The notes under the pieces are model-generated. The model saw only the letters and a program-made list of their open reading frames with translations. It ran no database searches and was not told the origin of the DNA. Shown here piece after piece: positions 11,210 through 21,451 of a stretch of DNA of 64,000 bases (position 1 is its first letter; each line of letters opens with the position of its first letter). This DNA comes from Sphingomonas sp. OV641 (GTDB lineage Bacteria > Pseudomonadota > Alphaproteobacteria > Sphingomonadales > Sphingomonadaceae): contig NZ_FNZB01000002.1 in NCBI RefSeq assembly GCF_900109205.1, forward strand, positions 310,001-374,000. The letters are read 5' to 3'. The translations under genes were made by a program, and so were the position numbers.

Positions 11210-12370
11210 CTATTCCGCTGCCATCAATCCTTCGTCTACGTCCGGCTCGTCATCGGCGCTGACGCCGCTATCAAGCCGCGCCTCGTCGGCGGCAAAGGCG
11301 GCCGCGTCCTCCTGCGTGATGCCGAAGCGTGCCGCCACGTCGGGCGCGAAGCGAAGGAGGTCGGGCCGCAGCCGGAGCAGGCTCAGGTCCTTTGCCTTTC
11401 CCTCCATCATCACGTCGAAGAACAGCCCGTCCGCCATCCGCATGAAGGTGGCGAACTCGAACGGGTTGGTGAAATCGGCATGGCCGGTCCAGATCGGCGG
11501 CCGCAGCACCGTCTTCACGCGCGCCGTCGTCTTTACCGGCGCCTTCAGCACCTCACCCTTCTTCGCGCGGCCCTTGCCCGCCTTGGCATCGGCGCGCTGC
11601 TTGGCGGTGATCTTCTGCTTCACCTCTCGCATTTCGGTGCGCGGCGAGGAAAAGTGGATCTTTGGCCGCACGCCGGCCGGCCATGTCGCCAGGAACCGCT
11701 CCAGCGTGTCGCGCATGTCCAGCCGCTCGGGATTGAGGCACCAGAAGTGCTGGTAGTCGAAGACGCAGCGCACGCCCGTGCGTTCATGAATCCACAGCAC
11801 GTCCGCCGCCGAAAAGCGGATGTCGTCATTCTCCAGTACCAGCCGCCGTTTCACATGCTCGGGACATTGCTCCCAGCCCTCGATCCAGCGGGCGCGGCTC
11901 GCCTCGTGATCGTCATAGACGCCGCCGACATGCGTGATCATCACCGCTTCGTCGTCCAGTTCCATCCGGTCGAGCATCTCGGCCTGGCTCGACAGATCCC
12001 AGATGCTCTTCTTCGTCAGTTCCGGATTGGGCGCGTTCAGCAGCACATATTGCGACGGGTGGAACGACAGGCGGATGTCATAGGACCGTGCCTTGGCGCC
12101 GAACGCGCGCAGTTCGGCATCGCTCTCGGCCACCATGTTGTGAAACTGTGGCATGTCCGGATGGGTCGCGTAGGGCGCGATGTCCGACGACAGGCGGTAC
12201 ATGTCGAGCTTCTCGCCATGCAGATAGTCCAGCACCGTATCGAGCAGCTCCAGCGAGCATTTGAGATGCGGGTTCTTCTGCCAGCGGCGCGTATCGCCCG
12301 ATTTCAGGCCGGGCTTTCCCATCACCTTGACGGGAAAGCCGAGGCGGAGCGGGCGGCTGTTGTCAGTCAT
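11210..12370 (-). CDS. uvsE: UV damage endonuclease UvsE
   Basis: This 386-residue protein resembles UVDE, a TIM-barrel, metal-dependent endonuclease that nicks 5' to UV photoproducts and starts alternative excision repair. Family features are RLGFPVK near the start, LDMYRLSSDIAPYATHP, RLSFHPSQYVLLNAP, ITHVGGVYDDHEAS, LENDD and VFDYQHFWC, which hold the His/Glu/Asp metal ligands. A Lys/Ala-rich stretch of about 45 residues interrupts the barrel between KIHFSSPRTEM and IWTGHADFTNP, and a tail of about 50 residues follows DVMMEGKAKDLSLL, so it is longer than the roughly 300-residue bacterial norm. The start overlaps the upstream DHH gene stop (ATGA), which indicates translational coupling. Confidence 0.92.
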   Translation of the reverse strand: MTDNSRPLRLGFPVKVMGKPGLKSGDTRRWQKNPHLKCSLELLDTVLDYLHGEKLDMYRLSSDIAPYATHPDMPQFHNMVAESDAELRAFGAKARSYDIRLSFHPSQYVLLNAPNPELTKKSIWDLSSQAEMLDRMELDDEAVMITHVGGVYDDHEASRARWIEGWEQCPEHVKRRLVLENDDIRFSAADVLWIHERTGVRCVFDYQHFWCLNPERLDMRDTLERFLATWPAGVRPKIHFSSPRTEMREVKQKITAKQRADAKAGKGRAKKGEVLKAPVKTTARVKTVLRPPIWTGHADFTNPFEFATFMRMADGLFFDVMMEGKAKDLSLLRLRPDLLRFAPDVAARFGITQEDAAAFAADEARLDSGVSADDEPDVDEGLMAAE

Positions 12371-13437
12371 GAAAGCACCTGTGCCTGAGGAATGCCGAGC
12401 CCGCGCACGAAGCTGTTCCAGTCGGCCAGCGTCAGGGCGCCACCCGTGGCTTGCGCATGACCATTGCCGTACCGGCCGTCCGCGTTGGCGGGCCGATGGT
12501 CGGCGAGAAAATCGATGAGGTTGCGCCCGGTGGCTGATCGCGCGGCGAAATGGACCCAGCCGGGCCGATAACCGCGATTGGCGGCGATGACGATCTTGTC
12601 CTTCAACCGCCCGCGCCATTGCTGCGCCACCAGGGGATGGATCTGGCACGGCGTGTCGAGCGCGATCAGCGCCACATCGCCCACCACCAGCGGCGGCTGG
12701 CGCTTACCTTCGTCCATGGCGGCACGGACCTCTGCCTTTGCCAGCCGCAGTGCCTCGGCATCGGCGTCCGTTCCCTTGGTGATCGCCTTTGGCCCATCCG
12801 CGCGCAGCAGCAGGCGCAGGGCCGGCCCGGCATCCGCCGCCGCGGTGCGGCGCGGCGCGTTGATCAGCGACACGGCATCGCGCAGCGCCGTCTTGCCCCA
12901 GCGCGCCTGCGCCTGTTGCAGCTCGATAAAGTCGCGGCCCTGCTCCATGTCGCCGATCAGGCCGATCGCCGCCAGCCAGAGCAGGTCGTCCACATCGCCC
13001 AGCGCGCCGGCCGCCCACCATGCCAGCAGCGCGCTGGTCGGCTCGGGCGAGAGGCCGTTGCCGCTGATGGTAATCGCGTCCGCCGGCTCGCCGGTCGGCA
13101 CATGATGGTCGATGATCACCGTGGCACAGCCGGGCAGCACCGGCTCTGCGCGCGTGCCCAGATCCGCGACGATCAGCCAGGCGGGGTCGCCGGCGGAAAG
13201 CCGCGCTGCCACCGCAGGATCCCAGGGCGTCTCGCCCTTTCCGGTGAGATGCACTTCATGGCGCCGGCCAGCGCGCTCCAGCGCCCGCGCGAGCACGGCG
13301 GCGGCGGCCAGGCCATCCGCATCGAAGTGGGATAGGATCGCGATCGTGCCGTCAGGGTCGACGCTGGCAAGTGCCGCCGCAAACGCCTCCCGCGCCGCGC
13401 TGCGCGGGTCCGAAGCAGATGCGAGCCGGCAGATCAT
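12367..13437 (-). CDS. DHH-family phosphoesterase (DHH-DHHA1)
   Basis: This 356-residue protein has the DHH signature in order: LSHFDADGLAAAAVL (motif I), VADLGT, and VIIDHHVP, the DHH triad proper. A C-terminal DHHA1-like domain has GNGHAQATGGAL in place of the usual GGH loop. The family includes RecJ exonuclease, nanoRNase and cyclic-dinucleotide phosphodiesterases. The lack of the RecJ OB-fold and the short length argue against canonical RecJ. Its stop overlaps the uvsE start by 4 bp (ATGA), so the two proteins are made together and a role in processing DNA ends or nucleotides after UvsE incision is plausible but inferred. Confidence 0.85.
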   Translation of the reverse strand: MICRLASASDPRSAAREAFAAALASVDPDGTIAILSHFDADGLAAAAVLARALERAGRRHEVHLTGKGETPWDPAVAARLSAGDPAWLIVADLGTRAEPVLPGCATVIIDHHVPTGEPADAITISGNGLSPEPTSALLAWWAAGALGDVDDLLWLAAIGLIGDMEQGRDFIELQQAQARWGKTALRDAVSLINAPRRTAAADAGPALRLLLRADGPKAITKGTDADAEALRLAKAEVRAAMDEGKRQPPLVVGDVALIALDTPCQIHPLVAQQWRGRLKDKIVIAANRGYRPGWVHFAARSATGRNLIDFLADHRPANADGRYGNGHAQATGGALTLADWNSFVRGLGIPQAQVLS

Positions 13438-13506
13438 GGCGGGTTCAACGCGGCGACCGGCATTGAAGGTCCGTGCCGTCGATGGAACGGCCGCGCGAGC
13501 GCCGCG

Positions 13507-14502
13507 TCAGTCCACCAGCATGCGCGACAGGGCCGGACTGAACCATTCGGTGATGCCGTCCTGCCGCCGGATCAGCGCACGCACGGCCAGATCATGCGCC
13601 TCCGCCAGCCGGTGCATCTCGTCCGGTCCGGCCACCCCCAGGGCCGTGGCCCAGGCATCGGCGAAGATCGCTGAACGATGGACGACACTGATCGACAGGG
13701 CATGCGCCACCGGCTGGCCGCTACGCGGATCGATCGTGTGTCGGCCGCGCACGTAATCGCCCGAGGTGGCGACCGCCAGCTGGTGCAGCGCCAGCCGCAG
13801 CGGCGCCGCAAGTGCGCCCGGCGCCTCCAGATCCACCCACCACGGGTCCCCGTCCGGCCGCATCCCTCGCCCGACGAACTCGCCGCCGATCTCGACCAGG
13901 CTGTGCCCGACGCCATGCGCCAGCAGCAGGGCGGACAGGCAATCCACCGCATAGCCCTTGGCGATACCGGACAGATCGAGCCGCACGTCACGGCCACGCC
14001 GCAGGCGCCGCGCTGCCGGGTCAAAGGACAGGGAACGCCATCCGCCGCATTCAAGCGCAGCGGCCACTGCCTGCTCGTCGGGAAGACGGGAGACGGGCGC
14101 TGACCCATATCCCCACAGGTCGGCGAGCTGACCGATCGCGGGGTCGAACGCGCCGCCGGAAGCTTCAGCCACCTGCAGCGCCGCCGCGATCACGGCCGCG
14201 AAGTCGGGCGGCAGCGTCGCCCAGCTTCCGGGCGCGTCGCGATTGAACCGGCTGATCACCGAATCCGGCGCCCAGTGGCTCATCTCGCCGACCAGCTGTT
14301 CCAGCCGCCGTTCAACGGCATGGTTCAGGCTGACGAGATCCAGGGCCGGGGGCGCGGCGAACAGCGTCCGCCAGCGCGTACCCATGGTGGCGCCGCCAAG
14401 CTCGACCATGGCGAGGTCGGGGCTCCACCCGACGAGCGCGGTGGGGTCGATGTCCGGTACCAGCAGCCTTGGCTGCCCAACCGGCCTGTCGGGGGCAGCC
14501 AT
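13507..14502 (-). CDS. apbE: ApbE-family FAD:protein FMN transferase
   Basis: This 331-residue protein has the ApbE pattern: GGATMGTRWRT near the start, LSGIAKGYAVDCL, a G-rich loop in EIGGEFVGRG, TSGDYVRGRHTIDPRSG, and the metal-binding C-terminal segment IFADAWATALGV. ApbE moves FMN from FAD onto a Thr/Ser of target proteins. Unusually there is no signal peptide or lipobox, and an in-frame stop lies 4 codons upstream of the ATG, so no longer start exists. It is the last gene of the PepSY-DUF2271-DUF4198-ApbE series, 9 bp after the DUF4198 gene, and the DUF2271 protein is its predicted target. Confidence 0.9.
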   Translation of the reverse strand: MAAPDRPVGQPRLLVPDIDPTALVGWSPDLAMVELGGATMGTRWRTLFAAPPALDLVSLNHAVERRLEQLVGEMSHWAPDSVISRFNRDAPGSWATLPPDFAAVIAAALQVAEASGGAFDPAIGQLADLWGYGSAPVSRLPDEQAVAAALECGGWRSLSFDPAARRLRRGRDVRLDLSGIAKGYAVDCLSALLLAHGVGHSLVEIGGEFVGRGMRPDGDPWWVDLEAPGALAAPLRLALHQLAVATSGDYVRGRHTIDPRSGQPVAHALSISVVHRSAIFADAWATALGVAGPDEMHRLAEAHDLAVRALIRRQDGITEWFSPALSRMLVD

Positions 14503-14511
14503 GGCTTCAGG

Positions 14512-15360
14512 TCAGGGTGCCGGCACCTCAAGCGTGGTGGTGAAGGTCATGCGGCGCTCGGTCGCGCGCGGCGTGCTGGCGTTGGCGTCCGTCTTGGTGG
14601 CGCTCATCCAATACATGCCCGCAAGCGGCCATTTGACGCGCAGCACGCCGTCGGCGCCCGTGGTAAGCTCCTGCACCGCCTCGCTTTCCCGGAACTTCTT
14701 CGATCCCGGTACCACCGTCACGGCAACACCGGCGGCAGGCTGTCCGTCGATCAGGAAGCGGAACTGCGCCTCCTCATCCGACACCAGCGCGCTGGGGTGG
14801 GTGATCGGCTGCATCTCCAGCCCCTTGCCCGTCGCCTTGAAGACGCCGTCGCTGGGGCCGCCCGCCGTGACATAAATGGCATTGCGGCTGCTGACTTCAG
14901 TGAGCTTCACGTCCGTCGCGCCGGCCGGAATTTCCGCCGGCGTGGCCACGCTCTGCGCGCGCGGTGCGCCCGCCGCCTGCGGCGGACCGCGCCGGCCGCC
15001 GACACGCCACGTTTCGCCATTCAGCTGGAAACTGCCCATGACCGACGACATTTCGGTGCCGATCTTCCACGTTCCCGGCTTGTCGACCTTTACGTCGAAG
15101 GTCGTGCGATGCCGCCCCGACGCTGCATTCTCGATCGCGCCCGGGCTGCCGTCCGGCGCCCACACCTTCACCTGCTCGGGCCGCATGGCGACATGGTCCG
15201 GGTAGAAGAGGTCGTTCGACACCGCGGCGTCCACCGTCACATATTGGTTGGTGTCGGACAATGTGGTGGTGGACGGCAGCAGCCACTGGCGGTGCGCCAG
15301 GGCGGGAGCGGCGAGCGTGGCCGCACCCACGGCGGCGAGCAGGATGGTCTTCAGGCGCAT
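14512..15360 (-). CDS. DUF4198 periplasmic protein
   Basis: This 282-residue protein has a signal peptide (MRLKTILLAAVGAATLAAPALA) that leaves a mature N-terminus HRQWLLPS. That start and the beta-rich body (DAAVSNDLFYPDHVAM, FLIDGQPAAGVAVTVVPG, DGVLRVKWPLAGMYW) are typical of DUF4198 proteins, which are often linked to metal uptake loci. The N-terminal His after cleavage could ligate a metal; this is inference. It lies 11 bp after the DUF2271 gene and 9 bp before apbE on the same strand. Its biochemical function is unknown. Confidence 0.85.
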   Translation of the reverse strand: MRLKTILLAAVGAATLAAPALAHRQWLLPSTTTLSDTNQYVTVDAAVSNDLFYPDHVAMRPEQVKVWAPDGSPGAIENAASGRHRTTFDVKVDKPGTWKIGTEMSSVMGSFQLNGETWRVGGRRGPPQAAGAPRAQSVATPAEIPAGATDVKLTEVSSRNAIYVTAGGPSDGVFKATGKGLEMQPITHPSALVSDEEAQFRFLIDGQPAAGVAVTVVPGSKKFRESEAVQELTTGADGVLRVKWPLAGMYWMSATKTDANASTPRATERRMTFTTTLEVPAP

Positions 15361-15371
15361 GGTGATCTTCC

Positions 15372-15842
15372 TCAACGAACGGTGACGGAGCCAAGCTCGG
15401 TGCTGCCGGCGGCGGTGCCGCCTTTGCCGGGCACGGTGATCGGCACCCGCACCAGCTCTCGGCCGCCGGTCTCGCGCGCCGCCTCGACGTTCAGCACATA
15501 TTGGCCGGCGGTGAGCCCCTTGGGCAGCGGGATCTGATAGGTGCCCGGCGCCCGGGTCGCGCCGCTGACGCCATCGGCCGGCAGCTTCATCGTGCGCCCG
15601 CCCTTGCGCCACCAGCTGCGCAGATCGGCCAGCCACTTGGTGCCCGGCTCCGCCCCGCCCTTCTTGACGTCATACCAGACAAACACGGTGCGCGCCGGGC
15701 CACCCGCGGCCGGTTCCAGCCAGCCGGCGACATAGGGGCGGTGATATTCGGCGACTTTCAGCCGCGGCACCGTCACGCTGACGGTCTGGGCGGCGGCAGG
15801 CGCGCTGACCGCGCCGGCAAGAAGCAGATAGGCTGGGCGCAT
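15372..15842 (-). CDS. DUF2271 protein with predicted FMN attachment site
   Basis: This 156-residue exported protein has a short signal peptide ending AAAQ. Residues 20-156 form a compact beta-rich domain with FVWYDVKKGGAEPGTKWLAD and a Trp/Arg-rich RSWWRKGGR loop, as in DUF2271. Residues 90-96 read DGVSGAT, which fits the Dxx(S/T)GA(T/S) consensus for FMN attachment by ApbE, so Thr96 is the predicted flavin-bearing residue. The gene sits between the PepSY membrane protein and the DUF4198 protein, with apbE at the end of the series. It is probably a periplasmic flavin electron carrier. Confidence 0.85.
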   Translation of the reverse strand: MRPAYLLLAGAVSAPAAAQTVSVTVPRLKVAEYHRPYVAGWLEPAAGGPARTVFVWYDVKKGGAEPGTKWLADLRSWWRKGGRTMKLPADGVSGATRAPGTYQIPLPKGLTAGQYVLNVEAARETGGRELVRVPITVPGKGGTAAGSTELGSVTVR

Positions 15843-15859
15843 GGGCTCGCGAAGGCTCC

Positions 15860-16585
15860 TCAATGGATCAGGAACAGGGCCAGCAGCAACGGCACGAGCA
15901 CGCTCGTGGCGACCAGCGGCCAGGTGGACGGACGATGCCGGGCATGAAGCTGCAGGAGCAGCAGGCCCGTCAGCGTGAAGATGATGCAGGCGACCGCGAA
16001 CAGATCGATGAACCAGAACCAGGCATCGCCGGTGTTGCGGCCCTTGTGGAGATCGTTGAGGTAGGAGATCCATCCGCGCCACGTCGTCTCCGCGGTGATC
16101 GCGCCGCTTTCCCGGTCGATGCTGACCCAGCTGTCGCGGCCCGGTCCGGGCATGGCGACATAGACCTCCTCGTCGGTCCATTCCCCTGCACGCCCGGCCG
16201 GATCAAGCGCAACCGCGGCGGTGACCGCGCGGGAAACGGTATCGGGCAGCGGCGCATTCGCCGGGTGATCCCCGCGCAGATCCGCAAGGCCGGGCGGCGG
16301 CAGCGTTGCTTCGGCGCGCGTGACCTGCGGCTCCGCTCCGATCGTCGCCGCATGGTTCAGCGTGATGCCGGTGATCGCGAAGAGAAACATGCCGGCAAGC
16401 GACACCGCCGCGCTGATCCAGTGCCAGCTGTGCAATTGCTTCAGCCAGAAGGCGCTGATCTTCTTTTTCTTCTTGGGTCTATCCATCTGGGGCCGGGCTG
16501 TGGCGGCGCGACCGACCGGCGCCGTGCGGGACAGCTCCCCCGCCAACCGCTGTTCACCCGTCGCTTCCACGTCGCTGGCCTGCAT
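15860..16585 (-). CDS. PepSY-associated membrane protein
   Basis: This 241-residue protein has a cytoplasmic, Lys-rich N-terminus (RPKKKKK near residue 36) and a first membrane helix after LHSWHWIS. A periplasmic PepSY-like domain (VYVAMPGPGRDSWVSIDRESG) follows, then WISYLNDLHKGRNTG and two more helices. The HSWHW and NDLHKGR motifs are those of PepSY_TM proteins, where the histidines may bind haem. Such proteins are proposed to move electrons across the membrane, for example to ferric siderophores. It is the first gene of the series, 17 bp before the DUF2271 gene. A GGGA near the upstream start favours 16585 over the ATG at 16486. Confidence 0.85.
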   Translation of the reverse strand: MQASDVEATGEQRLAGELSRTAPVGRAATARPQMDRPKKKKKISAFWLKQLHSWHWISAAVSLAGMFLFAITGITLNHAATIGAEPQVTRAEATLPPPGLADLRGDHPANAPLPDTVSRAVTAAVALDPAGRAGEWTDEEVYVAMPGPGRDSWVSIDRESGAITAETTWRGWISYLNDLHKGRNTGDAWFWFIDLFAVACIIFTLTGLLLLQLHARHRPSTWPLVATSVLVPLLLALFLIH

Positions 16586-16640
16586 GCCGATCCCAAATGC
16601 GCGCTGAGATCAGCCGCCCTCTGGCGTTCGGCTAGAACAA

Positions 16641-16657
16641 TCGCGAATAACTCGCAA
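16641..16657 (-). promoter_or_regulatory. Fur-box-like palindrome upstream of the PepSY operon
   Basis: On the minus strand this reads TTGCGAGTTATTCGCGA, which is symmetric at all but two positions around a central T. It resembles the alphaproteobacterial Fur operator form TGCGAATNATTCGCA. It lies 56 nt upstream of the PepSY gene start, a usual promoter position, and suggests repression under iron sufficiency. No clear -35/-10 pair was identified, so the regulator is inferred. Confidence 0.5.
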
Positions 16658-16717
16658 CAGCAAAACGAGCCGCGCATGGCTGCACAGTTGGTGCAACCGC
16701 CGACAAGGCCGATGAAA

Positions 16718-19387
<2,670 letters not shown>

Positions 19388-19419
19388 GCCGCCATGCTGC
19401 ATGCCGTCGACCATCGCCG

Positions 19420-19827
19420 TCAACGCGCAGTTTCGCCAGGTTGGGCCTGGCGCGCGGCGCGGCGGCGCTCGCGATAGGTGTCGCGCTCCTCGCTGGTCAA
19501 CGTGCCGTCCTTGTTCAGGTCGTTGCGATCGAACCAGTTCAGCAGCATGTCGCCCCATTCCTGCGGGCCGAGCCCGCCGTCCTTGTCGGCGTCGCCGCGC
19601 TTGATCATCGGGCGCAAGCGTTCGGGCAGCTCATCGGCAGTGACGCGATCGTCGCCGTTCATGTCCGCGCGGTGGAAGCGGCGTTCGATCTCGCCGCCGA
19701 AGTCCAGCCGCGAAGTCACCGTGGGCGGCGTGTAGTTATTGGCAAGGGCGGCATCCTGCTCTTCCTCGCGCGCCCCACAGGCTGCCAGCAGCGTCCCGGC
19801 CGCCGCCAGCATCATCAACGATCGCAT
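19420..19827 (-). CDS. EF-hand calcium-binding lipoprotein
   Basis: This 135-residue protein has a lipoprotein signal (MRSLMMLAAAGTLLAAC) with Cys17 as the lipidated residue. Three calcium-binding-like loops follow: DMNGDDRVTADE, DADKDGGLGPQE and DLNKDGTLTSEE, each with the D-x-D/N-x-D/G spacing of an EF-hand. The C-terminus is Arg/Ala-rich. It is probably anchored in the membrane facing the periplasm and binds calcium; its partner is unknown. It lies upstream of ppc on the same strand with about 30 bp between them, which may reflect cotranscription rather than shared function. Confidence 0.88.
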   Translation of the reverse strand: MRSLMMLAAAGTLLAACGAREEEQDAALANNYTPPTVTSRLDFGGEIERRFHRADMNGDDRVTADELPERLRPMIKRGDADKDGGLGPQEWGDMLLNWFDRNDLNKDGTLTSEERDTYRERRRAARQAQPGETAR

Positions 19828-19849
19828 CCCCGGTTAACCTCCCTCAAGA

Positions 19850-20419
19850 TCAGGCTTCCAGCTCAACGTCCCAATAGAGCCAATCGTGCCACGTTTCGTG
19901 GAGATAGTTTGGCGGAAAGCTGCGGCCATGTTCCTGCAAATGCCAGCTGGTCGGCCGGATCGGCTCGATATGCAGCGGCATGCCGGCCTGTTTGGGCGTC
20001 CGCCCGCCCTTGCGCAGATTGCAGGGGGAACAGGAGGTAACGACATTTTCCCATGTCGTACGCCCACCCTGTGCGCGCGGCACGACATGGTCGAATGTCA
20101 GGTCGCGCACATGGGTGCCGCAATATTGACAGGCGAAGCGGTCGCGCAGGAACAGGTTGAATCGGGTGAAGGCCGGGAATTGCGACGGCTTCACATATTG
20201 TTTCAGCGCGATCACCGATGGCAATCGGATCGCCTGGGTGGGACTTCTCACCTCTCGCTCATAATGAGCGACAATATCGACGCGGTCGAGAAACACCGCC
20301 TTGACCGCCGTTTGCCATGGCCAGATGCTGAGCGGATAATAAGACAAAGGCGTATAGTCGGCGTTCAGAACGAGCGTCGGGCACGCGTCCGGATGGCGGA
20401 TCAGATCGGGATGGAACAA
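19850..20419 (-). CDS. HNH endonuclease
   Basis: This 189-residue protein has a Cys4-type HNH domain at about residues 110-150: FACQYCG, then LTFDHVVPRAQGG, then NVVTSCSPCNLRKGG. The N-terminal half (ACPTLVLNADYTPLSYYPLSIW, split here by function as a conserved motif) is typical of a widespread short HNH family whose role is unknown. I chose the TTG at 20419 because a run of six G stands 6-7 nt upstream and the sequence from there (LFHPDLIRHPDACP) matches the MYHPDLIRHP starts I recall from relatives. The enoyl-CoA hydratase gene is divergent, 99 bp away. Confidence 0.85.
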   Translation of the reverse strand: MFHPDLIRHPDACPTLVLNADYTPLSYYPLSIWPWQTAVKAVFLDRVDIVAHYEREVRSPTQAIRLPSVIALKQYVKPSQFPAFTRFNLFLRDRFACQYCGTHVRDLTFDHVVPRAQGGRTTWENVVTSCSPCNLRKGGRTPKQAGMPLHIEPIRPTSWHLQEHGRSFPPNYLHETWHDWLYWDVELEA

Positions 20420-20518
20420 GTAAGCCCCCCTTCGATACCGTGTCTTGGCGCGATGTCGCGTCAAGCGATGACGCCATGATGACAGCCGGCGAATCACCGG
20501 GTCAAGGGGAGAGGATAG

Positions 20519-21310
20519 TTGACCGAAACTGTTACCTACGAGGTCGCTGATCATGTCGCGACCATCACGCTCAATCGCCCGGAACGACGCAACGCGCTGA
20601 ACTGGGATGCCTATGCCCGGCTCGAGGCAGAATTCCGGCGCGCGGTGACCGACGAGGAAGTGCGCTGCGTGATCGTCACGGGCGCCGATCCCGCCTTCTG
20701 CTCGGGCGACGACGTGGCCGAGATCATGGCCGGCCCCGATTCCTTCACCGCACGAAAGGCGCCGCCGGTGGTGCGCCACCAGCCGACACCAGCCGCCATG
20801 GCGGCGCTGGAATGCGACAAGCCGGTGATCGCCGCCGTGAATGGCGCTGCGGTCGGCTGGGGCATGGAGCTGGCGCTCTATGCCGATATCCGCCTCGCTT
20901 CGGAGAAGGCGAAATTCGCCGAGCTGTTCATCAAGCGCGGCCTGGTGTGCGATGTCGGCGGCTTCTATCGCCTGCCCTCCATCGTCGGGCCGGCCAAGGC
21001 CGCTGAGCTGTTGTTCACCGGCGACGTGATCGACGCGGCGGAAGCGGCGCGGATCGGCCTGGTGCGCGAGGTGGTGCCGCATGACGAGCTGATGGCGCGG
21101 GCCCGGGCGCTCGCCGCACGCATCGCCGCCAACCCGCCGCTGGCACTGCGCTACATGAAGGAAGGCCTGCGCCGCGCCGCTTATGGCGATCCGCGTGAGC
21201 TTGGCGGATGGGCGATCGAGACGATCCGCCGGCTGATGGCGACCGAGGACCACAAGGAGGGCGTTGCCGCCTTCATGGAGAAGCGCGAACCGGTCTTCAG
21301 CGGACGCTAG
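20519..21310 (+). CDS. Enoyl-CoA hydratase/isomerase family protein
   Basis: This 263-residue crotonase-fold protein carries LNRPERRNALN, the oxyanion-hole segment DPAFCSGDDVAEI, and VIAAVNGAAVGWGMELALYA. The usual second catalytic Glu region is IKRGLVCDVGGFYRLP, with Asp at the position where hydratases often have Glu, so the exact reaction (hydratase, isomerase or other crotonase) is uncertain. The start is a TTG preceded by GGGGAGAGGA, a good ribosome-binding site. It probably works in fatty-acid or aromatic-acid degradation. No beta-oxidation partner gene is adjacent. Confidence 0.88.
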   Translation: MTETVTYEVADHVATITLNRPERRNALNWDAYARLEAEFRRAVTDEEVRCVIVTGADPAFCSGDDVAEIMAGPDSFTARKAPPVVRHQPTPAAMAALECDKPVIAAVNGAAVGWGMELALYADIRLASEKAKFAELFIKRGLVCDVGGFYRLPSIVGPAKAAELLFTGDVIDAAEAARIGLVREVVPHDELMARARALAARIAANPPLALRYMKEGLRRAAYGDPRELGGWAIETIRRLMATEDHKEGVAAFMEKREPVFSGR

Positions 21311-21348
21311 ATCCCGGTGCACAAGACTTGATCCAGTCTCCTGGAGGA

Positions 21349-21451
21349 GCCTCCCCGGCGAAGGCCGGGGTCCAGATGGACAGCGTTTGTAACAGCCGCT
21401 GCGCGTGCCGGCTTTGCTCCGCAACTGGGCCCCGGCCTTCGCCGGGGAGGC
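21349..21451. repeat. Bipartite inverted repeat, GCCTCCCCGGCG type
   Basis: Arms 21349-21375 and 21425-21451 are nearly perfect reverse complements (GCCTCCCCGGCGAAGGCCGG... against ...CCGGCCTTCGCCGGGGAGGC). A 49-nt core separates them. The outer flanks also match (GATCCAGTCT and the AGCTGGATC side), which extends the symmetry. It is the same element as at 1123-1228 and lies between the enoyl-CoA hydratase and GluQRS genes. Confidence 0.82.

Noticed and set aside
11210..12649. The longer UvsE frame starting at 12649
   Set aside because: The extra N-terminus lies within the coupled DHH gene in another frame; the ATG in the ATGA overlap at 12370 begins just before the conserved RLGFPVK segment.
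16080..16140. DRESGAI in the PepSY protein as a second flavinylation site
   Set aside because: It lacks the final Thr/Ser and sits in the ordinary PepSY turn (VxxDxxxG), so it is probably structural.
19850..21424. The HNH frame extended upstream to 21424
   Set aside because: The extra 335 codons run antisense through the enoyl-CoA hydratase gene and have no family similarity; the TTG at 20419 with a G-rich ribosome site is the better start.
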